A stretch of DNA of 63,588 bases from Bacteroidota bacterium. Its GTDB lineage: Bacteria; Bacteroidota; Bacteroidia; Sphingobacteriales; Sphingobacteriaceae. Where the stretch lies: NCBI GenBank assembly GCA_013286565.1, contig JABDFM010000002.1, positions 1-63,588 of the forward strand, read 5' to 3'. A model generated the notes under the pieces. It had not been told where the DNA came from. It saw nothing but the letters and a program-made list of their open reading frames with translations, and did no database searches. Positions 1 to 9,375 of the stretch are shown piece by piece. Each line of letters starts with the position of its first letter. The stretch's first letter is position 1. The position numbers and the translations under genes are program-made.

Positions 1-20
1 GCCAGCATAAATCATAAACT

Positions 21-764
21 TTGAGCGTGAAGAATTTCCTTCTATATAGCCTTGTGATTATCATCTGTTTTGCTGCGGGGTGCAAAAAAGATCAGCAAAA
101 CAACAAGGTCTATCTTTTAAAACAGCAGATCATTGACGACCGTATCGAAGGCCACCCATTAGATACAACCACTTATACCTATAGCGACCAAAATCGTATC
201 CTATCGATCACCGATGGCACTCCGCCCAACCGGGTAAGTTTTTCATATACTTATGATAGTGAGAGCCGCATAAGCATTGGCCGTAAATATGACAACAACG
301 GCACTCTTATTATCGAGTTTGATTTTTATTACAATCCGGGTAGTTCCGGATATTATTTTCATGGCCCTACGCACCCCGCTGATACTGCTACCTTTACTTT
401 TAACAGTAAAAAACAAGCAACAGAAATACAAAGCCTTCATTCAGGTTCACAAGTATTTACTTATGATGTTAATGGCAATATAGCCAGTTCTACAATTTTT
501 GCAGCCGATGGCTCTTCTAATATTTTAGACCAGAATTATGCCACTTACGATAATAAGAAAAATCCGTTTTCGCAAATACCTGCTGGTAATAACTATCTTA
601 TGTCTATAGTTTACCAGGACCCAAGCACCCTCATAAACAATATTGTAATAAACAATGCAGATACCTATGCTTACACTTATAATAGTGATGGGTTCCCTAC
701 AAAAGCATTGGTTACTACCAGTACAGGTACCTTCCCTATTTATTACAGTTATATCGTTAAATAA
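21..764 (+). CDS. Putative surface lipoprotein with YD-like repeats
   Basis: The ORF opens at TTG (21) or GTG (27); no ATG precedes the signal peptide, so the start is uncertain. Residues 5-20 are hydrophobic and end in a lipobox with Cys21 followed by KKD, the type of signal that sends Bacteroidota lipoproteins to the outer membrane, often to the surface. The rest is a run of short Tyr-Asp/Asn-Gly motifs (TYTYSDQNR, SYTYDSESR, TYDVNGN, AYTYNSDG) like those of YD/RHS or DUF4595-type beta-rich proteins. No catalytic motif is visible. It ends 8 bp before the GH16 gene, so the two are probably co-transcribed. The binding role is inference. Confidence 0.75.
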   Translation: MSVKNFLLYSLVIIICFAAGCKKDQQNNKVYLLKQQIIDDRIEGHPLDTTTYTYSDQNRILSITDGTPPNRVSFSYTYDSESRISIGRKYDNNGTLIIEFDFYYNPGSSGYYFHGPTHPADTATFTFNSKKQATEIQSLHSGSQVFTYDVNGNIASSTIFAADGSSNILDQNYATYDNKKNPFSQIPAGNNYLMSIVYQDPSTLINNIVINNADTYAYTYNSDGFPTKALVTTSTGTFPIYYSYIVK

Positions 765-772
765 CCCTCTTT

Positions 773-1636
773 ATGAAAAGTATCATTATATCCATTAGCC
801 TGGTATTATTTATTATCCCGTTTTGCAATGCGCAACAGCACACTAAAGCTGATACCGTTTTTTTTGAAGATTTTAATGGCAAAACCCTCGATCGGGGCAA
901 GTGGAATGTTGAGGTTACGGGGCATACTGTGAACGACGAGCAGCAGGCCTATGTAGATTCATCCTCAGTATTGTATTTTGTAAATGGCAAGGATGCTGAA
1001 GGTGCGCATAATGGCGCACTGGCAATTAAAGTGATCTATCATCCGGGATACACCAGTAAAGAGCAAAAGAAATATGATTTTATTTCGGGCCGCATCAATA
1101 CCCGCCACAAAATGGAATTTACTTACGGCACTGTATCGGCACGAATGAAGATGGCTTCAGGCGCGGGTATGTGGCCCGCATTTTGGGCATTAGGCAACGG
1201 CAAATGGCCGGACTGCGGCGAGATAGACATGATGGAAACAGTCGGCGACTCCAGTTGGATAAGTAATGCGCTACATGGCCCCAATTATTTCGGTAATACA
1301 CCACTGGCTTATCGCTATATTTTTCCTACCGGGACAGATGTGAGTCAATGGCATATCTATTCTGTTGATTGGACACCCGATAAACTGGTTTTTAAAACAG
1401 ACGATAAAATAACCTATACGGTTACCAGGGCAATGGTGGAACATTATGGCCGATGGGCCTTTGATAATGCTAAATTCATCATCCTTAACTTTGCATTAGG
1501 CGGGGGTTATCCAGGTGGTGTAAACAAAGTTACAACACCCTATTACGGGGTTTCGCAATCTACTGTTAATAAGATAAAAGCAGGCAACGCCGTCGTATTA
1601 GTAGACTGGGTTTTGGTGACACGTGATAAAAAATAG
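773..1636 (+). CDS. Secreted glycoside hydrolase family 16 beta-glucanase
   Basis: Family GH16 enzymes cleave beta-1,3 or beta-1,3/1,4 glucans such as laminarin and lichenan by a retaining mechanism. The N-terminus is a typical signal peptide cut after about residue 20 (FCNAQQ). The GH16 signature GEIDMMETVG places the nucleophile at Glu150 and the acid/base at Glu155. WPAFWALG just before it and the WHIYSVDWTPDKLVF stretch after it are also family hallmarks. At 287 aa it is a single-domain enzyme without a carbohydrate-binding module. The lipoprotein 8 bp upstream may be its partner; the GH3 gene at 11.3 kb could complete glucan breakdown. Exact substrate is not determined. Confidence 0.93.
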   Translation: MKSIIISISLVLFIIPFCNAQQHTKADTVFFEDFNGKTLDRGKWNVEVTGHTVNDEQQAYVDSSSVLYFVNGKDAEGAHNGALAIKVIYHPGYTSKEQKKYDFISGRINTRHKMEFTYGTVSARMKMASGAGMWPAFWALGNGKWPDCGEIDMMETVGDSSWISNALHGPNYFGNTPLAYRYIFPTGTDVSQWHIYSVDWTPDKLVFKTDDKITYTVTRAMVEHYGRWAFDNAKFIILNFALGGGYPGGVNKVTTPYYGVSQSTVNKIKAGNAVVLVDWVLVTRDKK

Positions 1637-1644
1637 CGCACAAA

Positions 1645-1669
1645 AAATCCCGCTTGAAGCAGGACCTTT
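1645..1669 (-). terminator. Terminator-like hairpin after the His-rich lipoprotein
   Basis: Read on the minus strand, CCTGCTT and AAGCGGG form a short stem (one G-T pair) followed by ATTTTTT. It lies just past the stop of the minus-strand mini-lipoprotein and just past the convergent GH16 gene. The stem is short, so this is a modest call. Confidence 0.45.
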
Positions 1670-1694
1670 AACTGAAAATTTATAATTCAGCTTA

Positions 1695-1853
1695 TTAATT
1701 GTTGTTATTATGATCATTATGGTCGCGATCCCCATTATCATGATGATCCTCATTATGATGCCTGTGGTGTTCGCGATATTCAATCGAACAGCTTGACATA
1801 GCTACTGATGCAAAGATCAGTAATGCTATTAATCTTACAATTTGCGTTTTCAT
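1695..1853 (-). CDS. 52-aa His/Asp-rich lipoprotein
   Basis: An in-frame upstream extension to 1919 exists, but the ATG at 1853 gives a proper lipoprotein signal (MKTQIVRLIALLIF, Cys22 in AMSSC), so 1853 is chosen. The mature peptide is about 30 residues, almost entirely His, Asp, Asn, Glu and Arg (EHHRHHNEDHHDNGDRDHND). Such a tail could bind divalent metals, but this is inference from composition only. Small secreted proteins of this kind are common in Sphingobacteriaceae and are usually annotated as hypothetical. Confidence 0.6.
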   Translation of the reverse strand: MKTQIVRLIALLIFASVAMSSCSIEYREHHRHHNEDHHDNGDRDHNDHNNNN

Positions 1854-2115
1854 GGTAAATATTATTAATTTTTTATAGATGTAATTGTATAACCATCGGC
1901 AATGAAAAAAGTTTATCATATTGTAAATGATTTAATTACATTTCCTTTTTTTAGAATACCGCCATTAAGAAGTAGTTAGCCAGAGTTTAGTATATGGTCA
2001 AAGTATTCTGGCACTTTTGAAATGATATAAAGCCTGCGTACATCCTTGTAAAGCAACCAAATAGGATTTTATTTCGTATTTTTAAAAACCATTGTTAAGC
2101 CAATTCTTCGTTAAT

Positions 2116-5100
2116 ATGATCTTTAAGTACCCTTTTAAGGTGTTCTTTTCTGTTCTGTCCCTGATCATATTAATTGGGTTTAATATCTCTTTTGCACAAG
2201 CGCCACATATTACCTACTCAACATATCCTATAATTTATACCATAAACCAAACTATAACCCCCTTAACACCCTTAAATAGCGGCGGTGCCGTGCCCAAAAA
2301 TGGTTATGGGGCGCTTAGTATTATTGCAGGTAACGCCGTGGCCGGTTCGGTTGATGGTAAAGGTGAGGCAGCCCGCTTTTCTGCTCTCACAGGAATAACA
2401 ACTGATGCCCTGGGGAATTTATATGTAAATTCAAACAACAGCATAAGAAAGATCAGCCTTCAGGGCGTAGTAAGTACCATTGCAGCTGTTAAAGGCGTAG
2501 CGCTTACCATTGACGCAACAGGCAATTTCTATGTTTGTAACGAACAGGATAATCTGATCAGCAAGCTCAGTCCTAAGGGCACGGTTACCACATTTGCAGT
2601 CGGTTTCAATCAGCCAGAAGGCCTGGCGATAGACGCGACAGGAAACCTGTATGTAACAGATGCTGGTAACAATCTGATACGAAAGGTAACCCCCGGCGGT
2701 ATAATAACAACATTTGCAGGAAGCGGTGAAGCTGGAAAAATAGATGGATCAGGGCCTGCAGCAAGTTTTAATCATCCTTCGGGGATAGCAATTGACGCAG
2801 GTGGGAACCTTTATGTTACGGATGAATTAAATAATCTGATAAGAAAGATCACCCCGGATGGCTCAGTGATCACCTTGGCAGGAAGCGGACTCCCGAGCTC
2901 CCAGGATGGTACAGGCTCAGCAGCAAGCTTTAATACGCCTTTAGGAATAACGGTTGATATAGAAGGAAATTTGTATGTGGCAGACGCCGGCAATAATTTA
3001 ATAAGAAAGATAACACCTGGTGGTAAGGTGACTACTGTTGCCGGCAACTATCCCCACGCATCAGGTAGCGATGCCTTTTTTTCATACCCGCAAGGTATAG
3101 TTTTTGATAACAACGGAAACGCTTACGTGACCGAACATATAGGTAATACGATAACTCAATTAGGATTGACCGGCTATACGATCGATGAAACTCTTCCCAC
3201 CGGTCTAAAGTTCGACTTAACAACCGGAATTATCAGCGGTACACCAACTATCGTTTCGCCTTCAACAAATTATAATGTAACTGCTTATAACGCAAATGGC
3301 AGTTCTTCAGCAATAATAACTCTCGCAGTTAACAGAAATGCAAATCCAATAGTAACCCCACCAAAAATAATCTATCCAACACCAGACGTATATGCGACTA
3401 ATTCACCTATTACCCCTTTAGCGCCAAGTACCAGTGCTGGAGGGGCTGTACCCATTACTATTTTTGGCGCAACCAGGATATTTGCAGGCAACGGGGCGGC
3501 AGGTAATACTAACGGTGGCGGTCCTTTAAATGCAACTTTCCATTTCCCGGTAGGTGATGCTGTCGATGCGAATGGAAATGTATATGTAGCAGACCAGTAT
3601 AATAATCTTATACGTAAAGCAACAACCAACCAGGTAGTATCTACCCTGGCGGGAAGCGGCAATCCGGGGCAAACAAACGGAATTGGAACACTGGCTGATT
3701 TTAATGCGCCAGCAAGTGTCGCTGTTGATGCAGCCGGAAATGTATATGTGGCTGATTATGGCAATAATTTGATCAGAAAGATCGCACCCGGAGGCATTGT
3801 ATCCACCCTGGCAGGTAATGGCACGGCTGGGTTTGTTAATGCCACTGGCATTGCGGCAAGCTTTAATTCTCCTACTGGCATAGCCGTTGATGTTGCGGGC
3901 AACGTGTATGTTGCTGATAATGGTAACAACGTGATCAGGAAGATCACTCCTGCGGGCGTAGTGAGCACATTGGCAGGAAGCGGGCAACCAGGCTCATCTG
4001 ATGGAACAGGTGTTTCGGCAAGTTTTGACGGGCCACAAGATTTGGCTATTGACGCCGCGGGGAATATATATGTTACGGACGCCGTTAATAACCTGATCAG
4101 GATGATCACTCCTGCCGGACAAGTAACTACACTTGCGGGTAGCGGTCAAAAAGGGAATAGCAATGGCGTAGGCATATCAGCCAGTTTCAACAACCCTATG
4201 GGTATAGCAGTAGATTTGGCAGGTAATATTTTTGTAGCCGATTATGGCAACAACCTGATCCGTATGATAACACCCGGCGGCTTAGTAACTACACTCGCGG
4301 GTAGCGGCCAGTTTGGGAGTTTTGAAGGCACGGGTATTGTCGCCAGCTTTGCGGGTCCTTCAGGTTTAACGATTGACGCGTCGGGAAATTTATTTGTTGC
4401 TGATAAATACAATAATGTAATACGCGAAATATCTACTACCGGATACGTGATTAATAAGCCTTTGCCCGCAGGGTTGATTTTTAACAATAGTACAGGTATC
4501 ATCAGCGGAACCCCCACAGCAGTAACCCCTACTACGCTTTATACCATAACAGCTTATAATGAGGGCGGCAGCAGCTCATTCCAGGTAAGCATAACCGTAA
4601 ATGCCGAAGTTCCGCCTCCGGCATTTATTTATCAAACACCCCAGGTTTATGTGGTGAATACAGCCATAACCCCTTTAGTTCCCCAAAATAAAGGAGATGG
4701 GCCACCTGCAGCAGTTTATAAGATCAATGAGGCGCTACCATCCGGTTTGATCTTTGATACTGCAACAGGTACTATCAGCGGCACACCAACAGCGATATCC
4801 CCTGCTTCAGACTATACAATTATAGGAAGTAATACAGCAGGCGTCGGTTCATTTACATTAAATATTACAGTGGTTAATACTCCGCAAACCATTACCTTTC
4901 TGCCGCTACCTGCCAAAACCTATGGTGATCCTGATTTTTATCCGGGAGCAACCAGTACTAACAATACTATCCCCATTACTTATACCAGCAGTAATACCAC
5001 GGTAGCAATTATTGTAAACGGACAAATACATATTATCGGTGCCGGTACATCAACAATAACAGCAAGTCAAAACGGTAATAGCAGCTATACTGCGGCAAAC

Positions 5101-5406
5101 CCGGTATCACAATTATTAACGGTTAACCAGGCAATTACCCCGCCGATTATTATACCCAATGTTTTTACGCCTAACGGCGATGGCATTAATGATGTATGGA
5201 ACATTAAATCATTAATTGATTTTCCTCAATGTACCGTTTCTGTTTATAACCGTTACGGCAATTTGGTTTACCAGTCGAGGGGGTACCCCAAGCCATGGGA
5301 CGGAACATACAATGGCGCCCAGCTCCCTGTAGGCACCTACTATTATATCATCGACACTAAAAACAATACGAAGCCGTTTGCTGGTCCGGTAACTATCTTA
5401 CGCTAA
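2116..5406 (+). CDS. NHL-repeat, Ig-like T9SS cargo protein (CHU_C domain)
   Basis: The frame is open from a TTG at 2092, but the ATG at 2116 directly precedes the signal peptide (IFKYPFKVFFSVLSLIILIG...SFAQA) and is preferred. Two blocks of about 55-residue NHL repeats (GNLYVTDAGNNLIRKVTPGG type; roughly residues 80-360 and 450-780) predict beta-propellers. Three putative Ig (He_PIG) modules with LPAGLIFNNSTGIISGTPT motifs follow, then an MBG-like domain, then a C-terminal gliding/type-B sorting domain beginning PNVFTPNGDGINDVWNI. That C-terminus marks export by the type IX system, to the surface or medium. No enzyme site is visible; adhesion or glycan binding is the usual guess for such architectures. 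Confidence 0.9.
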   Translation: MIFKYPFKVFFSVLSLIILIGFNISFAQAPHITYSTYPIIYTINQTITPLTPLNSGGAVPKNGYGALSIIAGNAVAGSVDGKGEAARFSALTGITTDALGNLYVNSNNSIRKISLQGVVSTIAAVKGVALTIDATGNFYVCNEQDNLISKLSPKGTVTTFAVGFNQPEGLAIDATGNLYVTDAGNNLIRKVTPGGIITTFAGSGEAGKIDGSGPAASFNHPSGIAIDAGGNLYVTDELNNLIRKITPDGSVITLAGSGLPSSQDGTGSAASFNTPLGITVDIEGNLYVADAGNNLIRKITPGGKVTTVAGNYPHASGSDAFFSYPQGIVFDNNGNAYVTEHIGNTITQLGLTGYTIDETLPTGLKFDLTTGIISGTPTIVSPSTNYNVTAYNANGSSSAIITLAVNRNANPIVTPPKIIYPTPDVYATNSPITPLAPSTSAGGAVPITIFGATRIFAGNGAAGNTNGGGPLNATFHFPVGDAVDANGNVYVADQYNNLIRKATTNQVVSTLAGSGNPGQTNGIGTLADFNAPASVAVDAAGNVYVADYGNNLIRKIAPGGIVSTLAGNGTAGFVNATGIAASFNSPTGIAVDVAGNVYVADNGNNVIRKITPAGVVSTLAGSGQPGSSDGTGVSASFDGPQDLAIDAAGNIYVTDAVNNLIRMITPAGQVTTLAGSGQKGNSNGVGISASFNNPMGIAVDLAGNIFVADYGNNLIRMITPGGLVTTLAGSGQFGSFEGTGIVASFAGPSGLTIDASGNLFVADKYNNVIREISTTGYVINKPLPAGLIFNNSTGIISGTPTAVTPTTLYTITAYNEGGSSSFQVSITVNAEVPPPAFIYQTPQVYVVNTAITPLVPQNKGDGPPAAVYKINEALPSGLIFDTATGTISGTPTAISPASDYTIIGSNTAGVGSFTLNITVVNTPQTITFLPLPAKTYGDPDFYPGATSTNNTIPITYTSSNTTVAIIVNGQIHIIGAGTSTITASQNGNSSYTAANPVSQLLTVNQAITPPIIIPNVFTPNGDGINDVWNIKSLIDFPQCTVSVYNRYGNLVYQSRGYPKPWDGTYNGAQLPVGTYYYIIDTKNNTKPFAGPVTILR

Positions 5407-5495
5407 CAGAATTTATATAGTTACCTATCTGCCAGCTGATAAAATCCCTTGGCCTTTAGCAACTTATTTAAGTAATATACCGTATTAATATCAAA

Positions 5496-5774
5496 ATGCG
5501 GGGATATATTACCATACCTGAATCTATTCAATGCAAAGTGTGCAAATACTGTGGCTCGCGCCCTATTATTGCCCTTGCAGGTAGAGACGAATATGTAGTT
5601 AAATGCCCGGCTGACGACAGTCACTACCAAACCCAACCCGGCATGATCGATATTGAGGACTGGAACCTGGAGAACATCCCTTTTCCAGAACCTGAATTTG
5701 ATGACGCGAATATGGTTGCCTGCTATGACAGCAAACTTAATTATACCTTTTTCCTGCCTGCTTTTTCAGCATAA
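5496..5774 (+). CDS. Small hypothetical protein with Cys motifs
   Basis: This 92-aa protein begins MRGYITIPESIQ and holds CKVCKYCG followed by a lone CPADDSH about 20 residues later. The spacing resembles a zinc ribbon, but only three to four ligands are visible. The C-terminal half is acidic (DIEDWNLENIPFPEPEFDD). It has no signal peptide, so it is probably cytoplasmic. Its 3' end overlaps the convergent methyltransferase gene by 34 bp. I do not recognise a family. A competing antisense frame (5421-5636) lacks protein-like features. Confidence 0.55.
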   Translation: MRGYITIPESIQCKVCKYCGSRPIIALAGRDEYVVKCPADDSHYQTQPGMIDIEDWNLENIPFPEPEFDDANMVACYDSKLNYTFFLPAFSA

Positions 5775-6604
5775 ATAATAGTAGTGCCATAATCAAGCAA
5801 GGCCCGACCATCTGTACTATTGGCATTTATAAGATCATACACGTCATTTTTAATAGCTGCTTTTGTAGCTTCGTCCACTTTAGCCAGCGAGGCAATCACA
5901 GACTCTGATATTTCCGTTCTGTTTTGCCAGTAAGTATCTGCATCAATAAAATCGACCTTACCGTTTAATTCTTGCTCACCAATATGCGTAAAACCAGCCT
6001 GTGCAAAAATATCCGTCATCAACCCGGGTTTGGAACAGCGGAACATACCAGGGGCGTTGGGCGGCAATGTCGGCGGTGTGATGTACTTATTGATAACACT
6101 TGTAAAGGCGGTTGACCAAAAGTTTTTATCAGGTGCGCTCCAAACCGAGATAGCGAAGCATCCACCCGGCTGTAACACCCGGTACATTTCATTAGCCGCC
6201 ACTCGCATATCCGGAAAAAACATGAACCCCATCCGGCAACTGATCTTAGTAAAGGTATTATCTGCAAAAGGCAGTTCGCAAACATCGGCTGCTTTGATGC
6301 TGTAGTTTTTTAGTCCTTTAGTAGCGGCATTGGCGGCAGCCAGGCGTAACATTTCGTCTGACAGATCGGTACCAATCACCTTCCCCTTTTTGACGATCGC
6401 GGCAATCGTCAGCCCTGGTTCGCCTGTACCTGCAGCAATATCCAAAACAATATCGTCTTCTTTAATTTCGAGTCGATCAATGATCGCATCGCCCATCGGG
6501 CGTAAAAAATCCATAATAAACTGGTCCCATTTTTCCCACCCGGCTGAAACTTTGTTCCAGTTCTGTTTTTGTTGTGCACGGATCTCTTCCTGCTGTGTTT
6601 CCAT
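5741..6604 (-). CDS. Class I SAM-dependent methyltransferase (UbiE-like)
   Basis: The fold is recognised from motif I at residues 52-64 (IVLDIAAGTGEPG), the acidic residue closing strand 2 (IGTDLSDEML), LPFADNTFTKISCRMGFMFFPD (motif II region) and the RVLQPGGCFAISVW motif III. These are typical of Methyltransf_11/25 proteins related to ubiquinone/menaquinone methylases. The 287-aa length and extended C-terminal region are normal. There is no quinone-pathway gene beside it, so the acceptor is unknown. It starts 58 bp downstream of the ABC exporter stop on the same strand, so the two could be co-transcribed. Confidence 0.88.
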   Translation of the reverse strand: METQQEEIRAQQKQNWNKVSAGWEKWDQFIMDFLRPMGDAIIDRLEIKEDDIVLDIAAGTGEPGLTIAAIVKKGKVIGTDLSDEMLRLAAANAATKGLKNYSIKAADVCELPFADNTFTKISCRMGFMFFPDMRVAANEMYRVLQPGGCFAISVWSAPDKNFWSTAFTSVINKYITPPTLPPNAPGMFRCSKPGLMTDIFAQAGFTHIGEQELNGKVDFIDADTYWQNRTEISESVIASLAKVDEATKAAIKNDVYDLINANSTDGRALLDYGTTIIYAEKAGRKKV

Positions 6605-6662
6605 AATTAGATATTAAAGTATTGATTTCATGAGCATTAAACCCGAATAAATTTATTTTTAT

Positions 6663-8498
6663 TTACCTGTACCCCATCGCTTGCAGGTCGAACAATTCGG
6701 CATAGCGGCCACCTTTTATCAATAGTTCCTCATGGCTGCCTATTTCTATCAATTCGCCTTTTTCCAAAACCAATATACGATCAGCCATACGTACAGTACT
6801 GAACCGGTGCGAGATCAGCACTGCAGATTTGCCCTTGGTTAACTCCGCAAAACGCTGAAAAACTTCAAACTCTGCCCGTGCATCCAATGCTGAGGTTGGT
6901 TCATCCAATATCAGCAATTGAGCATCGCGCATATAGGCACGGGCTAAGGCCACTTTCTGCCATTCGCCGCCTGATAACTCCACCCCATCTGCAAAACGCT
7001 TGCCCAGCATCTGGTCATATTCACCGGGTAGTTTAGCCGCGAGCACATCTGCCATGCTGCGCTGCGCAGAAGCTTCAATAAGCGGGCGGTTTTCTTTTTG
7101 ATCGATATTGCCTACGGCGATATTCTGTGCAAAGGTCATCTGGTAACGCAAGTAATCCTGGAAGATGATCCCTACATTAAGGCGCAGGTCTGCCAAATCA
7201 TATTCGCGCAGGTCTATCCCTTCTAATAATATACGACCCTCGGTTGGGTCATATAAGCGGGCAAGCAGTTTCACCAGTGTTGTTTTTCCTGCACCATTCT
7301 CACCAACCAAGGCCAGTTTTTCGCCGGGATTGAGCGTAAAGCTTAAATGCCGGTTGGCCCACCGGTCCGAATTGACATACCGGAAACCTACATCCTCAAA
7401 AGTAAAGCCCTGCTGAAGTTTTTTAGGGAAAGGCAATGGATTTGCAGATACTTTGATCTTGGGTATGATCTCGAAAAACTCAAAAAAGTCGCGCAGGTAA
7501 ATGGCGCCCTGTGATACGGATGTAAAACGGGTTAATATCCCCTCCAGCAAAGTACGCAACTGTCTGAATGATCCCGCCAGGAAAACCAATTGCCCTATAG
7601 TAACACTACCGTCAACCGTTTTGATAATGATCACTACATAAGCTGCATAATATCCAAGGCTGCCCAATACGGCAAAAAATGTCCCCCAAACAGAACGTCG
7701 GATGGATAGCTTGCGATTATCGTCATAAAACTTGCCCGATAACTGCCTGAAACGCTCAATGATAAAGCCCGACAGATCAAATATCTTTACTTCCTTCGCG
7801 GTCTCGTCACTGGCGCCAAGGTAACGCACATAATCCAGTTCACGGCGTTCTGGTGTTTGCCCGCGGGTAAGCGCATAGCTTTGATCGTTAAAATAAGATT
7901 CGCCCAAAAAGGCAGGGATTATAGCAATAAGCAGCAGCACGATGAGCCAGGGGTTAAAGGCCATTAAACCTACAGCCAGGAAAGCCATTGTGATCAGATC
8001 CTGTACCTGGCTCATTACCTGCGACAGTAATATAGTGCGCCCAACGGTTTGCTGCCTTGCGCGTTCCAGCTTATCATAAAATATGGAATCCTCAAACTGG
8101 TCAAGATCGAGCGTGGCGGCATGCTCCATTATCTTCACCGAAGTATGGTTGCTGAAAAGATCGCCAAGCAAACTATCCATCAGCGTAATGGCCCTGCTAA
8201 GTGCATCAGTTAATATAGCAAGCCCCAACTCAGTTGCCACCAATGCCCATAAATGATGTGTACCGGATGTATGCGAATGATTCAGCTTGATTACCTCGTC
8301 AATAATGAGTTTGCCTACATACAGCAACGCAAGAGGCATAGCCGAGCGCAAGACACGGAGCACTGAAGTAACAATGGTCATCCAGTGGTTAGTTTGCCAA
8401 ACCAATTTAAAAAAGGCAGGCAGGTTGCGCAGCGCTGCAAGGCGTTCTTTTATAGTTAGAGGGTCTATACGGGTATTTTTGGGTGGGCGGGTATTCAA
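6663..8498 (-). CDS. ABC exporter, fused permease-ATPase (MsbA-like half transporter)
   Basis: An N-terminal transmembrane domain of six predicted helices (about residues 30-340) is followed by an ATPase domain with Walker A GENGAGKTTLVKL, Q-loop IIFQDYLRYQ, signature LSGGEWQKVALARA, Walker B LLILDEPTSALDA and switch His in ISHRFSTVRMAD. The 611-aa length suits a type I half exporter that works as a dimer in the inner membrane. Homologs export lipids, peptides or drugs; substrate cannot be told here. The neighbouring methyltransferase downstream might act on or with the exported compound, but that is inference. Confidence 0.9.
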   Translation of the reverse strand: MNTRPPKNTRIDPLTIKERLAALRNLPAFFKLVWQTNHWMTIVTSVLRVLRSAMPLALLYVGKLIIDEVIKLNHSHTSGTHHLWALVATELGLAILTDALSRAITLMDSLLGDLFSNHTSVKIMEHAATLDLDQFEDSIFYDKLERARQQTVGRTILLSQVMSQVQDLITMAFLAVGLMAFNPWLIVLLLIAIIPAFLGESYFNDQSYALTRGQTPERRELDYVRYLGASDETAKEVKIFDLSGFIIERFRQLSGKFYDDNRKLSIRRSVWGTFFAVLGSLGYYAAYVVIIIKTVDGSVTIGQLVFLAGSFRQLRTLLEGILTRFTSVSQGAIYLRDFFEFFEIIPKIKVSANPLPFPKKLQQGFTFEDVGFRYVNSDRWANRHLSFTLNPGEKLALVGENGAGKTTLVKLLARLYDPTEGRILLEGIDLREYDLADLRLNVGIIFQDYLRYQMTFAQNIAVGNIDQKENRPLIEASAQRSMADVLAAKLPGEYDQMLGKRFADGVELSGGEWQKVALARAYMRDAQLLILDEPTSALDARAEFEVFQRFAELTKGKSAVLISHRFSTVRMADRILVLEKGELIEIGSHEELLIKGGRYAELFDLQAMGYR

Positions 8499-8694
8499 TC
8501 GTTTATCTTTCTTCTTAATACTTTAAGTAAAATTAGATAATTCGTCGCGCTGTTTTTAATGATGAATTGTTTTGTGAGTAACAAATGACATTGATGAGAG
8601 TCAAAAGCCAATAATCAATAAAGTCTATTGACTATATAGAATTAATTTTACATTTGGCAGACTATATCTATTAGGTGTTTAAACATCTAATGGA

Positions 8695-8702
8695 TACATT
8701 TG
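8695..8702 (+). promoter_or_regulatory. Candidate -7 box (TACATTTG) for the YceI gene
   Basis: The octamer matches the Bacteroidota sigma-A -7 consensus TAnnTTTG and lies 38 bp before the chosen ATG at 8741. A second identical box is at 8649-8656. No clear TTTG -33 element is seen at the right distance from either, so which one is used is open. Confidence 0.45.
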
Positions 8703-8740
8703 CATTCAATTATTTAAAACAACTCATAAAAAAGAATAAC

Positions 8741-9316
8741 ATGAAAAAGATCACCTTATTAGCTGCAGCCGTTCTGATGAGCGCTACTGTATTTGCACAA
8801 ACATGGAAAGTGAATAAATACCACTCCCATTTTACTTTTACTATCACACACTTAGCTGTGTCAGATGTTGACGGCGCATTCAAAGATTTTGATGCTACCA
8901 TTACTTCATCCAAACCTGATTTCAGCGATGCACAATTTAGTTTTACCGCAAACACAGCTTCTGTAAACACAGGTGTTGATGCGCGCGATAATCACTTAAA
9001 GAGTCCTGACTTTTTTGATGTAGCCAAATATCCTACAGTTACTTTCACCAGCACTTCTATTAAACCAGCCGGTAGCCCAAACAAATATAAATTAACCGGT
9101 AATTTAACACTGAACGGCGTTACCAAGCCGGTTATACTTGACCTGTGGTACCGTGGTACTATTACCAACCCAATGAGCAAAGCACCAGATGCAGGTTTCT
9201 CAGTAACAGGATCTATCAACCGTTCTGATTTTACTTTTGGAAGCAAGTTTGGTTCACCAATGTTGAGCGACGAAGTTGATTTTAAAGCTTCAGGCGAGTT
9301 TGATAAGGTTAACTAA
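8741..9316 (+). CDS. YceI-family periplasmic lipid-binding protein
   Basis: The frame extends upstream to 8675, but ATG 8741 starts a clean signal peptide (MKKITLLAAAVLMSATVFAQ), so it is used. The mature part has YceI hallmarks: TWKVNKYHSHFTFTITHLAVSDVDGAF, NTGVDARDNHLKSPDFFDVAKYPTVTF, LTLNGVTKPVILD and GFSVTGSINRSDF. YceI proteins are eight-stranded lipocalin-like barrels that bind polyisoprenoid or fatty amides; the true ligand varies. The gene stands alone with its own -7-like box and a strong terminator. Confidence 0.93.
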   Translation: MKKITLLAAAVLMSATVFAQTWKVNKYHSHFTFTITHLAVSDVDGAFKDFDATITSSKPDFSDAQFSFTANTASVNTGVDARDNHLKSPDFFDVAKYPTVTFTSTSIKPAGSPNKYKLTGNLTLNGVTKPVILDLWYRGTITNPMSKAPDAGFSVTGSINRSDFTFGSKFGSPMLSDEVDFKASGEFDKVN

Positions 9317-9337
9317 GAAAGATATTCTTTATATATT

Positions 9338-9371
9338 AAAGCGCCCTGGTGTAAATCGGGGCGCTTTTTTT
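9338..9371 (+). terminator. Rho-independent terminator of the YceI gene
   Basis: AAAGCGCCC (9338-9346) pairs with GGGCGCTTT (9359-9367), loop of 12 nt, followed by a T run to 9371. It lies 22 bp after the YceI stop and may also serve the convergent DUF2147 gene in the other direction. Confidence 0.85.
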
Positions 9372-9375
9372 GTAA

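Noticed and set aside
2330..4450. Regularly spaced repeats that could suggest a CRISPR-like array, with long antisense ORFs
   Set aside because: The repeats are coding NHL units with about 165-bp period inside one long frame; antisense ORFs are by-products of the same codons.
5421..5636. 71-aa minus-strand ORF after the T9SS cargo gene
   Set aside because: No motif or signal, and it is antisense to the more protein-like Cys-containing 92-aa gene.
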